The notes: generated by a model not told the origin, from the sequence alone. A stretch of 64,000 nt of DNA from Flavipsychrobacter sp. (GCA_016786665.1 JAEUVZ010000035.1:1-64000); one strand, 5' to 3'. Counted from the stretch's first letter, positions 7,879 through 16,765 are shown. A program made the numbers and translations.

Positions 7879-9561
7879 ATGGCTAAAAGGGTACTACTAT
7901 TCCTATTCGTCCTTTTGTCGCTTAACGCCGGTAATATCAAGGCAGCGCAGATCGATACGACAATGACATACCTGAGTTCATGTTCCTTGTTGTACGTGAG
8001 CGTTTTCGCATCGGGGGGGAATAACCTTTCTGTCATGATTGATTTCGGAGACGGTTCCGGCTTCGTATCAACGAATGACAGCGGTGGCTGCTTTAATGCC
8101 CAACACTACTATATGTGGCGTGGTGCCAATGCAGTTTTAGTAACATTATATGATAATGGCATATTAGTCGATTCTTCGGTATTTATCTGCAATCGATTAG
8201 ATGATCCTAACTGTGGAGAAGCAAGTAATATTGTATATTACGATTTGAATCATAATTGTATCAGGGATAGTAATGAGAACCTGGTGTCGATGCCCTTAAA
8301 TGTTGAAATTCTTACAGGGTGTACCGTTGACGATACCTTAAGTTTTATAGGAGGTTTTAATTTTAGCACATTGGGCTCTTGCACATTGGGCGACTTTGTA
8401 TTCTTTCGAATATTACCGCATCCTGGTATTACTTTTACCTGCCCGTCTAATGGTACAATCATAGAGACCTTACAATTGAATACTAACCTCTTTAACAATG
8501 AATTTGGTGTGGACTGTTCTAGTGGGACTGATATGGATTTAGGGATATATGTTCCTTTTAATCGAGTAGGAACCAATAGGCAGCAAGGTTATATTCATAC
8601 ATATAATGGATTTTGTACTGAAGCCAATGCGGTAGTAACGTTAGTTCACAGTCCGAAATATCAGTATCATAGCGCTATTCCTGCTCCAACTTCGGTTAAT
8701 GGTAATGTGGTAACATGGAATATCAATAATTTGGGCGCGCTAAGTGATCCGACAGAAAAAATAGTTTTTTGGCTCGAACCAGCCAATGGCTTGCTAACAG
8801 TTGGCGATACCGTGCAGACAAAGTTCAGTATTTCGCCACTTATAGGTGATATAAATACTGCAAATAATAATGTTGTAATGGTGGATACTGTTGCTGGCCC
8901 GTGGGACCCTAATGCCATCTATGTAACGCCCGAAGGATGTGTTACCCCGGGGACAAACCTGAACTACAAAATTACGTTCGAAAACTTGGGGAATGCACCC
9001 GCAGTAAATGTGTATGTGCTGGATACACTACCCCCTGGGCTGGATATAAATAGCCTGGAGCTTATATCGAGCAGCCATGAGATGTTTATATCCACGGCAC
9101 CTCAGCTCAAGATCCTCCGTTTCGATTTTCCCAATATCATGCTGGCCGATAGCTCCGACCACCTGGGCCGCCACGGAATGTTTCAATATAAAATCAATTC
9201 AAAAAGCAACTGGCCTATCGGCGCATCCATAGACCACCGCGTAGGCATTTACTTTGACCATAATGAAGTGGTGCTGACCAACTATGCACAGACGGGAATG
9301 TGCTGGCCCGCTGCTGTATCCGAAATTCCGGAAGTGGATATATTTACCGTGTACCCCAATCCTGCCGGGGATGAAATATCGGTTAATACCCGCAGCGTGG
9401 CCGCTTACCACATCTCCAATACGTTTGGCCAGTCATTGCAATCGGGTAGTATGACGGCAGGCCGCAATACCTTAAACGTGCGGAACCTACCCGCCGGGAT
9501 ATACCATCTGCAGCTGGAGACGGCAGATGGTGTCCAGGTAAAGCGCTTCCAAAAGCTATAA
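7879..9561 (+). CDS. T9SS type A secreted protein with DUF11-like (DUF7619-type) repeat domain
   Basis: 560 residues with an N-terminal signal peptide ending near NIKAA. The region about 345-480 (DPNAIYVTPEGCVTPG, LNYKITFENLGNAPAV, NVYVLDTLPPGLDI) is the beta-sandwich typical of DUF11/DUF7619 repeats in Bacteroidota surface proteins. The last 75 residues are a T9SS type A sorting domain (VDIFTVYPNPAGDE ... YHLQLETADG). The stretch 8100-8900 is visibly more AT-rich than both ends and its neighbours, which suggests a domain acquired separately. Likely a cell-surface or released protein; binding partner unknown. Confidence 0.82.
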   Translation: MAKRVLLFLFVLLSLNAGNIKAAQIDTTMTYLSSCSLLYVSVFASGGNNLSVMIDFGDGSGFVSTNDSGGCFNAQHYYMWRGANAVLVTLYDNGILVDSSVFICNRLDDPNCGEASNIVYYDLNHNCIRDSNENLVSMPLNVEILTGCTVDDTLSFIGGFNFSTLGSCTLGDFVFFRILPHPGITFTCPSNGTIIETLQLNTNLFNNEFGVDCSSGTDMDLGIYVPFNRVGTNRQQGYIHTYNGFCTEANAVVTLVHSPKYQYHSAIPAPTSVNGNVVTWNINNLGALSDPTEKIVFWLEPANGLLTVGDTVQTKFSISPLIGDINTANNNVVMVDTVAGPWDPNAIYVTPEGCVTPGTNLNYKITFENLGNAPAVNVYVLDTLPPGLDINSLELISSSHEMFISTAPQLKILRFDFPNIMLADSSDHLGRHGMFQYKINSKSNWPIGASIDHRVGIYFDHNEVVLTNYAQTGMCWPAAVSEIPEVDIFTVYPNPAGDEISVNTRSVAAYHISNTFGQSLQSGSMTAGRNTLNVRNLPAGIYHLQLETADGVQVKRFQKL

Positions 9562-9598
9562 TAAAGAAAGGCGGAGACCCATCTCCGCCTTTCTTTAT
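9561..9598. terminator. bidirectional terminator, 17-bp perfect stem
   Basis: ATAAAGAAAGGCGGAGA (9561-9577) pairs over its whole length with 9582-9598 around CCCA. It serves the plus-strand T9SS gene and can also stop the small lipoprotein gene read on the minus strand. Confidence 0.85.
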
Positions 9599-9662
9599 CT
9601 AGTTTCTTACTAATTGATTAGCCCGCAATTGAAGTAGCTGTCTGTTTCCGGTTTTGGTGAAA

Positions 9663-9899
9663 CTACTTATCCGTATAGTTCAGGCTGCAATTGTAAAAGC
9701 CGTTTTTGTTGTTGGGGCCGGCTGTGTTCATCTGCATGCATTTTACTTCAGCGCGAGCCAGGTTGGCGGCAGTTATGTTTTGTACTTCCTTTTCCGTGGT
9801 GCCGGGTTTGGCACATTCGCACACATAGCCTTTTTCGCAGGAGCTCATCAGTGCCAGTATGGCCAGGGCGGAGAGTATGGGCAGCATTTTTTTCATCAT
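9663..9899 (-). CDS. small cysteine-patterned lipoprotein, family member 1
   Basis: 78 residues. The signal ends at the lipobox LMSSC, and the mature part reads C-x3-Y-x-C-x-C, then an A-x3-K-C pair and a final C near the end. This pattern is shared with four other small genes in the window (15718, 15992, 16256, 30172) and forms an unnamed family of SPII lipoproteins with CxC plus two later Cys. There is a TATATTTG box on the minus strand about 20 bases before the start. Function unknown; envelope location inferred. Confidence 0.65.
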   Translation of the reverse strand: MMKKMLPILSALAILALMSSCEKGYVCECAKPGTTEKEVQNITAANLARAEVKCMQMNTAGPNNKNGFYNCSLNYTDK

Positions 9900-9919
9900 T
9901 CAAAGGTTTGTGTCTGTAA

Positions 9920-9927
9920 CAAATATA
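9920..9927 (-). promoter_or_regulatory. -7 box for the small lipoprotein gene
   Basis: TATATTTG on the minus strand (TAnnTTTG consensus), ending 20 bases before the start codon at 9899. A matching upstream TTG was not seen. Confidence 0.4.
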
Positions 9928-10136
9928 ACGATTTCAGGCGGTGTTCTGTTGTTAAAGGAACGCAATTTTTACCCCTATGGGCTTCCCGGGCTGCGCCGCT
10001 CCTGCCGTAACCTTTACAGGTGGAAGTAGTTATCCACATTCTGAATTTCCTTATTCTTACAGCACTGCTTTTTCTTGTAACTTGCCTCAAAGTTGAAGTC
10101 TTACGACTAACAACTCAATACCCACGACTACGAGAG

Positions 10137-11930
10137 ATGTCCGATAATTATATTGTTTCCGCCCGAAAGTACCGCCCCCAGACCTTTGATACGGTTGTGG
10201 GGCAGGAGCACATCACCACTACGCTGAAGAATGCCATCAGGCACCAGCACCTGGCGCATGCATACCTCTTTTGCGGTCCGCGCGGGGTGGGGAAGACCAC
10301 CTGCGCCCGTATACTGGCCAAAACTATCAATTGCGAACAGCCAACGGCTGATATGGAAGCCTGCGGCGTATGCCCTACCTGTGAATCGTTCAGGAACAAT
10401 ACCTCTTTCAATGTCTTTGAGCTGGATGCGGCTTCTAACAACTCGGTAGACGATATCCGCAACCTGATAGACCAGGTACGGTTCGCGCCGCAGCAGGGCC
10501 GGTACAAAATATACATCATAGACGAGGTGCACATGCTCAGTGCCGCGGCCTTCAACGCTTTCCTGAAGACCCTGGAGGAACCGCCCTCTTATGCGATATT
10601 TATACTGGCCACTACGGAAAAGCACAAGATACTGCCTACCATACTGAGCCGCTGCCAGATATTCGACTTCAAACGAATTACCACCAACGATATTACCAGT
10701 CACCTGCACAGCATAGCTACCAAAGAAAGCGTGATAGCCCAGGAGGCGGCCCTGCACGTAATAGCCCAGAAGAGCGAAGGGTGCATGCGCGATGCCCTTT
10801 CCATGCTGGACCGGATAGTGAGCTTTACCAATGGTATGCTCACCTACGGCAACACCATGGAGCACCTGAACATGCTGGATGCTGACTTTTACTTCCGGCT
10901 GACGGACCATATGCTGGCGCAGGATGTGAGTGGTACCCTGCTGGCGCTGGATGAAGTGCTGGATAAGGGCTTTGAAGGGAATGTGATACTGGAAGGGCTG
11001 GCGGAGCATATGCGCAACCTGCTGCTTTGCAAAGACCCCCGCATGGCCAAACTGCTGGATGTGCCCAACGATCACAAACCCGTGTACCACGAAAAGGCCA
11101 ACCAGGCCCCTCCCTCGTTCATTATTTCCGCGCTGAATATTATAAACGACGCGGCGCTGGAGTACAAGAATGCTACCAATAAGCGCCTCCAGGTAGAAAT
11201 GTGCCTGATACGGCTCTGCTACGTGTTGCAGGCCACCGACGTAAAAAAAAAATCTGATAATGAACCAGTAGCGCCCGCTCCTGCGCCCGCCGTTGCCTAC
11301 CAGCCGCCTGCTCCGCAGCCGGTAGTAGCGGCCCCAGCCCCAGTACCGGCGCCTGTAAAGGCGGCTGTACTGGAAGCTCCCGCCGCCGCTGTGCCACAGC
11401 CGGTAACCCCGCCAGCGGCACCGTCCGTTGCGGCAGCGCCCCAGGCTGCCAGCGCAGCAGGCCCCGCCCGCCGGGTAAGCAAAGACCTGTTGGGCGGCCT
11501 GGAAGCGGAAATGGAACAGTTGAAAGCCGCTGCCACCGCGGAAGTGCGCGAACTGACAGCCGAAGTGGCGCAATCGGTATTTGAGAAGTACCGCGACCAA
11601 CTGAAAGCGAACAACAAAAGCGTTTATTATGCGCAGTTTATTTCCATGAAGGTGGAGGCTCTTCCCCCGGATGAGGTGCGTATCATTACACCGTCGGAAC
11701 TGGCCGATACCTACGCCCGCGACCAGCGGGATGCGCTGATAGACTTTTTCCGCGCGGAAACGGGTATCATGATGCTGCGCATCACCACCGAAGTGCGCGA
11801 GGACAAGGCCATTGTGGCCCGGGAGCAGAAGCTAGTGCTCAGCAAGCAGGAGATGTATGAGGCAATGGCCCGGAAAAATCCTTACCTGGAGCAACTGAAG
11901 AACAACTTGAATTTACAAATTGAATATTAG
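10137..11930 (+). CDS. dnaX: DNA polymerase III subunit gamma/tau
   Basis: Clamp-loader ATPase of the replicative polymerase, 597 residues. The AAA+ core shows Walker A GPRGVGKT (47-54), the zinc-binding Cys66, 76, 79 and 82, Walker B DEVH (129-132) and the SRC arginine-finger motif (171-173). After domain III comes a linker of about 110 residues rich in Pro and Ala (about 375-485), then a C-terminal tau-like region. The start at MSDNYIVSARKYRPQTF is chosen because the family begins with this motif; the frame extends 39 codons further upstream without similarity. No slippery A/G run for making a short gamma form was obvious, apart from a run of nine A at 11245-11253 near the end of domain III, which is a possible slip site. 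Confidence 0.96.
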   Translation: MSDNYIVSARKYRPQTFDTVVGQEHITTTLKNAIRHQHLAHAYLFCGPRGVGKTTCARILAKTINCEQPTADMEACGVCPTCESFRNNTSFNVFELDAASNNSVDDIRNLIDQVRFAPQQGRYKIYIIDEVHMLSAAAFNAFLKTLEEPPSYAIFILATTEKHKILPTILSRCQIFDFKRITTNDITSHLHSIATKESVIAQEAALHVIAQKSEGCMRDALSMLDRIVSFTNGMLTYGNTMEHLNMLDADFYFRLTDHMLAQDVSGTLLALDEVLDKGFEGNVILEGLAEHMRNLLLCKDPRMAKLLDVPNDHKPVYHEKANQAPPSFIISALNIINDAALEYKNATNKRLQVEMCLIRLCYVLQATDVKKKSDNEPVAPAPAPAVAYQPPAPQPVVAAPAPVPAPVKAAVLEAPAAAVPQPVTPPAAPSVAAAPQAASAAGPARRVSKDLLGGLEAEMEQLKAAATAEVRELTAEVAQSVFEKYRDQLKANNKSVYYAQFISMKVEALPPDEVRIITPSELADTYARDQRDALIDFFRAETGIMMLRITTEVREDKAIVAREQKLVLSKQEMYEAMARKNPYLEQLKNNLNLQIEY

Positions 11931-12062
11931 TTTAATTTAACTGCATCCCCTCCATAACCGCTCCCGCAGCGGGGATGGGGCTGATTTATCCCGGTTTTTT
12001 ACCGCTGGAAAATGAGATTAGGGTTATCGCCTGAAATCGTGTAAATCGTGGTGCAAAATCAT

Positions 12063-12070
12063 TACTTTTG
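12063..12070 (+). promoter_or_regulatory. possible -7 box of the E2 gene
   Basis: TACTTTTG fits TAnnTTTG and lies 28 bases before the start codon. There is no TTG at the usual spacing upstream. Confidence 0.35.
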
Positions 12071-12098
12071 AAACCTAATTTAAACAGGATAAATATTT

Positions 12099-13751
12099 AT
12101 GGCTGAAGCGATACGTATGCCACTGCTCAGTGATACGATGAAAGAAGGGGTGATTGCGGAATGGCATAAGAAAGTAGGCGACAAGGTAAAAAGCGATGAT
12201 GTGCTGGCCGATGTGGAGACCGATAAGGCTACTATGGAAGTGATGCCCTATGTAGATGGCACACTGCTGTATATAGGCGTAGAGAAGGGCAAGGGCGCCA
12301 AAGTGAATGATATTATTGCCATAATAGGCAAGGAAGGAGAAGACTACCAGTCTCTGCTGAACGACGCGCCCACGGCCGCCGCTAAGGAAGAGAGTGCCCC
12401 GGCTGCCGCCGCCGAAGAGCCGAAGAAAGAGGCCCCCAAAGCTACGGCACCGCCATCGGGCGATGCTACCGTGGTGCGGATGCCACTGCTCAGCGACACC
12501 ATGAAGGAGGGCAAGATAGTAGCCTGGCATAAGAAGGTAGGCGACAAAGTGAAAAGTGATGATGTGCTGGCCGAAGTGGAAACCGATAAGGCGACCATGG
12601 AGGTAATGGGCTATGCCGACGGCACCCTGCTGTACATAGGCGTAAAAGAAGGGGAGGCCGCCAAAGTGAATGGCATCATCTGCATAATAGGTAAGGAAGG
12701 TACTGACGTGCAGCCATACCTGGACTACGAAGCATCGTCGGGTGGGGAAGGAAAGGAGCAGAAAGAAACGGCTCCCGCGGCACCGGCCGCCAGCGCACCG
12801 GCTGCAGCGCCACAGCAGCAGGCACCTACACAGGCTGCTACACAATCTGCTACATCATCAGATGAGCGGGTAAAAGCATCGCCACTGGCTAAAAAGCTGG
12901 CGGAAGAAAAAGGAATAGACCTGCTGGCCGTAAAGGGTTCCGGCCCTGATGGCCGTGTGATAAAGCGCGACGTAGATAGCTTTACCCCCACCCAGGCCCA
13001 GGCGGCGCCACAAGCCGCAGCGGCGGGCAAGCCGGCCGCGCAGGTGCAGCAATTCCTGCCGGTGGGCCAGGAAGGCCACACCGACACACCGGTAACGCAG
13101 ATGCGCAAAATAATAGCGCAGCGCCTGGCGGAAAGCAAGTTCAGCGCCCCGCACTTCTATCTTCGCATCACCGTGAATATGGATGTGGCCATAGAAGCAC
13201 GCAAAGCGGTGAACGCCGTAGCGCCGGTAAAGGTATCCTTCAACGACCTGATAATAAAAGCGGCGGCTATGGCCCTGCGAAAGCACCCTGAAGTGAACAG
13301 CTCCTGGCTGGGAGATGTTATCCGCCAGAACCAACACATACATATTGGCTCCGCGGTTTCTGTAGACGAAGGGCTCATCGTTCCCGTTATCAAGTTCGCC
13401 GACCAGAAATCCCTGTCGCAGATAGCCCAGGAATCTTCTACGCTCGCCGATAAAGCACGCACCAAGAAAATTCAGCCGCAGGAGTTCACCGGCAATACAT
13501 TCACCATATCCAACCTGGGTATGATGGATATAGATGAATTTACCGCTATCATCAATCCGCCGGATAGCTGTATACTGGCGGTGGGTAAAATACAGGCTAC
13601 ACCCGTGGTAGAAAACGGACAGGTAGTAGTGCGCAACCTGCTGAAACTGACCCTGAGCTGCGACCACCGCGTGGTGGATGGAGCCGTAGGCGCCCGTTTC
13701 CTGCAGACGCTGAAAGCACACCTGGAAAATCCCGTGACTATGCTGGCATAA
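12099..13751 (+). CDS. dihydrolipoamide acetyltransferase (E2) of pyruvate dehydrogenase
   Basis: 550 residues, E2 core subunit that passes the acetyl group to CoA. Two tandem lipoyl domains carry the lipoyl-lysines in ETDKATMEV (Lys43 and Lys164); a Pro/Ala linker leads to the E1/E3-binding domain (about 257-293, VKASPLAKKLAEEKGIDL) and a catalytic domain with the DHRVVDG motif (His523). The two lipoyl domains are nearly identical over their first 45 residues, a recent internal duplication or gene conversion. No E1 or E3 gene is adjacent, so the complex is encoded at scattered loci. Branched-chain or 2-oxoglutarate E2 are alternatives but the double lipoyl layout favours pyruvate. Confidence 0.92.
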   Translation: MAEAIRMPLLSDTMKEGVIAEWHKKVGDKVKSDDVLADVETDKATMEVMPYVDGTLLYIGVEKGKGAKVNDIIAIIGKEGEDYQSLLNDAPTAAAKEESAPAAAAEEPKKEAPKATAPPSGDATVVRMPLLSDTMKEGKIVAWHKKVGDKVKSDDVLAEVETDKATMEVMGYADGTLLYIGVKEGEAAKVNGIICIIGKEGTDVQPYLDYEASSGGEGKEQKETAPAAPAASAPAAAPQQQAPTQAATQSATSSDERVKASPLAKKLAEEKGIDLLAVKGSGPDGRVIKRDVDSFTPTQAQAAPQAAAAGKPAAQVQQFLPVGQEGHTDTPVTQMRKIIAQRLAESKFSAPHFYLRITVNMDVAIEARKAVNAVAPVKVSFNDLIIKAAAMALRKHPEVNSSWLGDVIRQNQHIHIGSAVSVDEGLIVPVIKFADQKSLSQIAQESSTLADKARTKKIQPQEFTGNTFTISNLGMMDIDEFTAIINPPDSCILAVGKIQATPVVENGQVVVRNLLKLTLSCDHRVVDGAVGARFLQTLKAHLENPVTMLA

Positions 13752-13777
13752 CCGCATTACAATTGTTTTTTAAATAC

Positions 13778-13806
13778 ACGAAAGCCTCCATACCGGAGGC
13801 TTTCGT
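13778..13806 (+). terminator. intrinsic terminator of the E2 gene
   Basis: ACGAAAGCCTCC (13778-13789) pairs with GGAGGCTTTCGT (13795-13806), followed by TTGTTTG. Confidence 0.75.
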
Positions 13807-13847
13807 TTGTTTGGTATAGTGTGACTAACACCAGCCCCCCTAAAACC

Positions 13848-13874
13848 AATAAGCCCCCCATCGGAGGCCTTATT
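13848..13874 (-). terminator. terminator of the small membrane protein gene
   Basis: AATAAG and CTTATT arms enclose an imperfect C-rich/G-rich stem; the minus strand continues GGTTTTAG. It lies just beyond the stop at 13935. Confidence 0.5.
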
Positions 13875-13934
13875 GTTCTATTCTCTCAGGCTATGCTGAT
13901 TGAACTATGTAAGAAGTTTTAGCGGTGCGCTGCG

Positions 13935-14315
13935 TTAGGCAATGTCTGCGTGTACCGGTAAGCGTTCGGGCTCGGTGCGTATCTCTGCAAACCAGAAGGC
14001 TATAAAAGCTACCGGGGCCGCAAACGTCATGAAAAGTATCCACGAAAGCTTGGCCTGAGGGTTCATCAGTTTGCTTTTGGCCACATGCACTACAAAGTAA
14101 ACCAGTACCGCGCTGGTGAGCACAAAGCACAGTGTAAAGAAGAGTAGTGTACTGTCGAAGTTATCGGATAGTATCGCAGAGGTGCGTATGTCGGGGTATA
14201 TAGTGTGCAGGTAGACGAATTGTATCAGCCAGGCCACGTAGGCCAGCATTGGCAATACACTGATGATACCCATGTTCCGTTTCGCGCTTTTGTTCATTAT
14301 TTCATAGCGTTCCAT
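13935..14315 (-). CDS. small membrane protein, four helices
   Basis: 126 residues with predicted membrane segments near 18-36, 53-75, 88-105 and 110-118 and short charged loops. The segment from PQAKLSWILFMTF to FIAFWFAEI recalls the PLDc_N-type two-helix pattern, but no enzyme motif is present. Start could also be the internal ATG six codons downstream. Single gene with its own terminator; function unknown. Confidence 0.55.
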   Translation of the reverse strand: MERYEIMNKSAKRNMGIISVLPMLAYVAWLIQFVYLHTIYPDIRTSAILSDNFDSTLLFFTLCFVLTSAVLVYFVVHVAKSKLMNPQAKLSWILFMTFAAPVAFIAFWFAEIRTEPERLPVHADIA

Positions 14316-14418
14316 AATCCTGTCATTATTTAGTGATACTCTATATCTTCAAAATACTGTGCCAACACCCATCCTTAACAGTTTCTTTGCAGGGTGTAAG
14401 GGTAGTAAGGGCAAATAA

Positions 14419-14442
14419 AAAAGCAGCCTTACAGCTGCTTTT
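14419..14442 (-). terminator. intrinsic terminator
   Basis: AAAAGCAGC (14419-14427) pairs with GCTGCTTTT (14434-14442); on the minus strand the hairpin runs into TTTTTTATTTG. It follows the stop of the lipoprotein gene at 14465. Confidence 0.7.
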
Positions 14443-14464
14443 CAATTAGTTACATCAGTGGCTC

Positions 14465-15013
14465 TTACTCCAGGCCTACAACTATATCATATTTCACTAC
14501 CGCTTTGCAATGCACTTCTTTGGTAGTGCCTCTGCGGGTTTTTGCCCAGAGGGTGTATGTATAGTTATTGGAACGGAGATACTCAGCCAGGTCTACGTCG
14601 CCGTTCAGCGGAATGTCTATGCTGGTTTTATATTCGTCGGGGTTGTTAGTAAGCTCGCCAATGGTAACCGGTGTCGGCTTCGTGTCGGAAGACAAAATAA
14701 CCTTTGCCGCTTCTACCAGGGCCAGGTTGTTAGCAGAGTCTGCGTCCAGCACTTCCAGGGTAAGCGCTATTACCTTGGCTGATTTTATATTGTTAACGCC
14801 CACACTGGAGTTGTATGCTTTTATCACGCTGTCTATATTCAGCGTTACGTTGGCTTCGGCCAGGTTCTGTTCCCCGGCCGGTGTTACCGGTATGGAAAAA
14901 TCAATATCCGCAGACTGCGCGCCTACATTTATTTTCGCCAGGTTTTTCAGCTTATCGCACGAGACAAGGCCCATCATAGCAGCGCCCGCTGCCAGTAACA
15001 TCAACTTCTTCAT
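14465..15013 (-). CDS. hypothetical lipoprotein
   Basis: 182 residues from MKKLMLLAAGAAMMGLVSC, a lipoprotein signal; an in-frame start 17 codons upstream would bury the signal. The mature part alternates strands and short helices (IDFSIPVTPAGEQN, LTLEVLDAD, VKYDIVVGLE) without recognised motif, perhaps a beta-sandwich. No known family was recognised. The neighbours on the same strand are other small envelope genes but each has its own spacing and terminator. Confidence 0.55.
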   Translation of the reverse strand: MKKLMLLAAGAAMMGLVSCDKLKNLAKINVGAQSADIDFSIPVTPAGEQNLAEANVTLNIDSVIKAYNSSVGVNNIKSAKVIALTLEVLDADSANNLALVEAAKVILSSDTKPTPVTIGELTNNPDEYKTSIDIPLNGDVDLAEYLRSNNYTYTLWAKTRRGTTKEVHCKAVVKYDIVVGLE

Positions 15014-15140
15014 TTTTTTAGTGGATTGAAGGCGCAAAGATAAACGATTATAATATTCGCACACAAAATGGCTTTGTTAATCTTTAACTCTGCGGTAGAA
15101 AAGTACCGGGTAAAACAATAGATTGGGTGGGGTGAAGGGC

Positions 15141-15548
15141 TTAGCTATTCACCATATCTTTTACCTCGGCATCTTTGTTGCGCAGGTCTATGCCTCCCTC
15201 AAGGATGGATTTTAGATTGGTGAGGTAAAAGGTCCATCCTACCTGGCAGCCGGTATTGTAGTTTATCTTGCCGTGGTCGTCAGTGGGGATGCCTTCCTGT
15301 GTAAGGGTTACCAGTGTGCCGGCACTTTGTTCTTCCAGTTGTACTGTTACTTCGGCTCCCCCGGTAAAGGAGAATTTGATGCGGTCCACACCGTTCGCTT
15401 CCAGCACCTTCCCTTTTTCTACAGAAGAATCGGGGTATCCATACCACAGCCATTCGTAGCGGTCTCCTGCATACACTTCCTTTTGCTTGTCCCTCAATTC
15501 GGTGTCGGATATACGGAAGAGTGCATCGCGCAGAAACCAGCTTTCCAT
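15141..15548 (-). CDS. SRPBCC/AHSA1-like protein with no canonical start codon
   Basis: START-like hydrophobic-pocket protein of the AHSA1 (activator of Hsp90 ATPase homologue) type. Recognisable are WFLRDALFR, the central strands VTVQLEEQSAGTLVTLTQEG, and the C-terminal helix with GWTFYLTNLKSILEGGIDLR. The in-frame sequence upstream of the ATG at 15548 still encodes the family's normal beginning (TKRIIIKAPRLAIYRHWAV), up to about 15612, but there is no ATG, GTG or TTG in any useful position; the only candidate is CTG at 15636-15638. Either CTG is used or the gene has lost its start and only a truncated form is made. Listed coordinates are for the first ATG. Confidence 0.7.
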   Translation of the reverse strand: MESWFLRDALFRISDTELRDKQKEVYAGDRYEWLWYGYPDSSVEKGKVLEANGVDRIKFSFTGGAEVTVQLEEQSAGTLVTLTQEGIPTDDHGKINYNTGCQVGWTFYLTNLKSILEGGIDLRNKDAEVKDMVNS

Positions 15549-15671
15549 GTTGGCCGGTACGGCCCAGTGGCGGTAGATGGCCAGGCGGGGCGCTTTGATG
15601 ATTATTCTCTTGGTGAACCTGCTCCAGTCGTGTGACAGAGGTCTTTCTGGTTTTCTAAAGGTGTAAAATAC

Positions 15672-15700
15672 GAAAGAAGCAGCACCCTGGCTGCTCCTTC
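15672..15700 (-). terminator. terminator after the small lipoprotein cluster
   Basis: On the minus strand GGAGCAGC and GCTGCTTC arms enclose CAGGGT and are followed by TTTCGTATTTT. It separates the lipoprotein at 15718 from the AHSA1-like gene. Confidence 0.55.
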
Positions 15701-15717
15701 CGTTCTCACTTGGTTAA

Positions 15718-15924
15718 CTATTCAATATCGCAATCCCACGCCTGGCCGGTCCCATTATCGTTGTCGTTACATTTTGCATTAGCATCAGAGCGGCTGATGT
15801 CTTCATATTTTTGGCTGAATACCTGCACACCATTGAAGCGGCATACGCAGTTGTAATCTTTTTTGCAAGAGGTGAAACCAAACGCACTTACCAGTACGAG
15901 GGCGCCTAAGAGAAACTTTTTCAT
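15718..15924 (-). CDS. small cysteine-patterned lipoprotein, family member 2
   Basis: 68 residues starting MKKFLLGALVLVSAFGFTSC; the ATG at 15924 is chosen because it gives the lipoprotein signal. The mature part is CKKDYNCVCRFNG, then ISRSDANAKC, ending WDCDIE. It is the nearest relative of the next gene (15992): about two thirds of residues agree, so the two arose by tandem duplication. Function unknown. Confidence 0.7.
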   Translation of the reverse strand: MKKFLLGALVLVSAFGFTSCKKDYNCVCRFNGVQVFSQKYEDISRSDANAKCNDNDNGTGQAWDCDIE

Positions 15925-15991
15925 AAGAGTGTTTTTATCAGTTAAACAATTTCCTGATGAGCTTTTAAAAAGTGTGCCACCAGTGTTGTGG

Positions 15992-16210
15992 TTAGTCGCG
16001 TTCCACATCGCAGTCCCATTGTATGCTGCCTCCGGCAGTTTGTCCGTCGCCATCACAGCGATCCTCGGCATCGGCTCGGGAGATATCATCGTACTCGCGG
16101 GTCCACACTATAGCGTTGTTCACGCGGCACACGCAGTTATAGTCCTTCTTGCACGATACGAAACCTATGGCGCTGAAGAGTACCAGTCCGGCAAATAGTA
16201 TCTTTTTCAT
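15992..16210 (-). CDS. small cysteine-patterned lipoprotein, family member 3
   Basis: 72 residues, MKKILFAGLVLFSAIGFVSC signal, then KKDYNCVCRVNN, ISRADAEDRC and QWDCDV. Same layout as members 2 and 4 on either side and on the same strand, separated by about 45-70 bases, so the three may form one transcript. Four Cys of the mature part besides the lipobox Cys are conserved and could form two disulfides or bind a metal. Confidence 0.7.
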   Translation of the reverse strand: MKKILFAGLVLFSAIGFVSCKKDYNCVCRVNNAIVWTREYDDISRADAEDRCDGDGQTAGGSIQWDCDVERD

Positions 16211-16255
16211 GATTTTTTATATTTTATGGTTAGTAATAGCAGTTAGGCATTCCTG

Positions 16256-16462
16256 TTATCGCAGGTCGCAATCCCAGGTTTGTCCGGCTACGGTGTATTT
16301 TTTCAGGTCACAATCGGTTCTGGCGTCATCGCGCTTGCCGCTGCTTTCTCCTTCATACATTACATTTCCGTTGAAGGAGCAGGTGCAGGTGTAGTTCTTT
16401 CCGCAAGAGGAAAAGCCCACGGCGGCCACTAAGGCAATAATTACGGTGCTTATCTTTTTCAT
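16256..16462 (-). CDS. small cysteine-patterned lipoprotein, family member 4
   Basis: 68 residues from MKKISTVIIALVAAVGFSSC. Mature part GKNYTCTCSFNG, then a KRDDARTDC segment and a TWDCDL end. More divergent than members 2 and 3 but with every Cys in register. It is the first gene of the three-gene cluster; its 5' side faces the rpoB promoter region in divergent orientation. Confidence 0.68.
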   Translation of the reverse strand: MKKISTVIIALVAAVGFSSCGKNYTCTCSFNGNVMYEGESSGKRDDARTDCDLKKYTVAGQTWDCDLR

Positions 16463-16734
16463 AACAATCTGTATCGTTTGGTTATAGATTGTGGATTTAA
16501 AAAACTGTTCCAACCCCTGGGGGTGGGGCGTGCCGTGAACAGATGTGCGGCGGGACTGGTGCTTTATTATTTTATTTTAGATTTGTTAGCTGGTGATAGA
16601 ATGGAGCTTGGAACAGGGCTTTATATTTTAAATGAGCAGAATATATAAGCCTGTCATTAGTTGTCAACAATTACACATGTTGATTAAAAAACTATGGAAA
16701 TAGTTATCCCGATTTGGGAAAATTGGAATAAATT

Positions 16735-16765
16735 TTGATAATTCCTGTCCCGTTTCCTATATTTG
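16735..16765 (+). promoter_or_regulatory. rpoBC promoter of Bacteroidota type
   Basis: TTG (16735-16737) and TATATTTG (16758-16765) are separated by 20 bases, the canonical -33/-7 arrangement for the primary sigma factor of this phylum. It leaves a leader of about 135 bases before rpoB. Confidence 0.7.
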
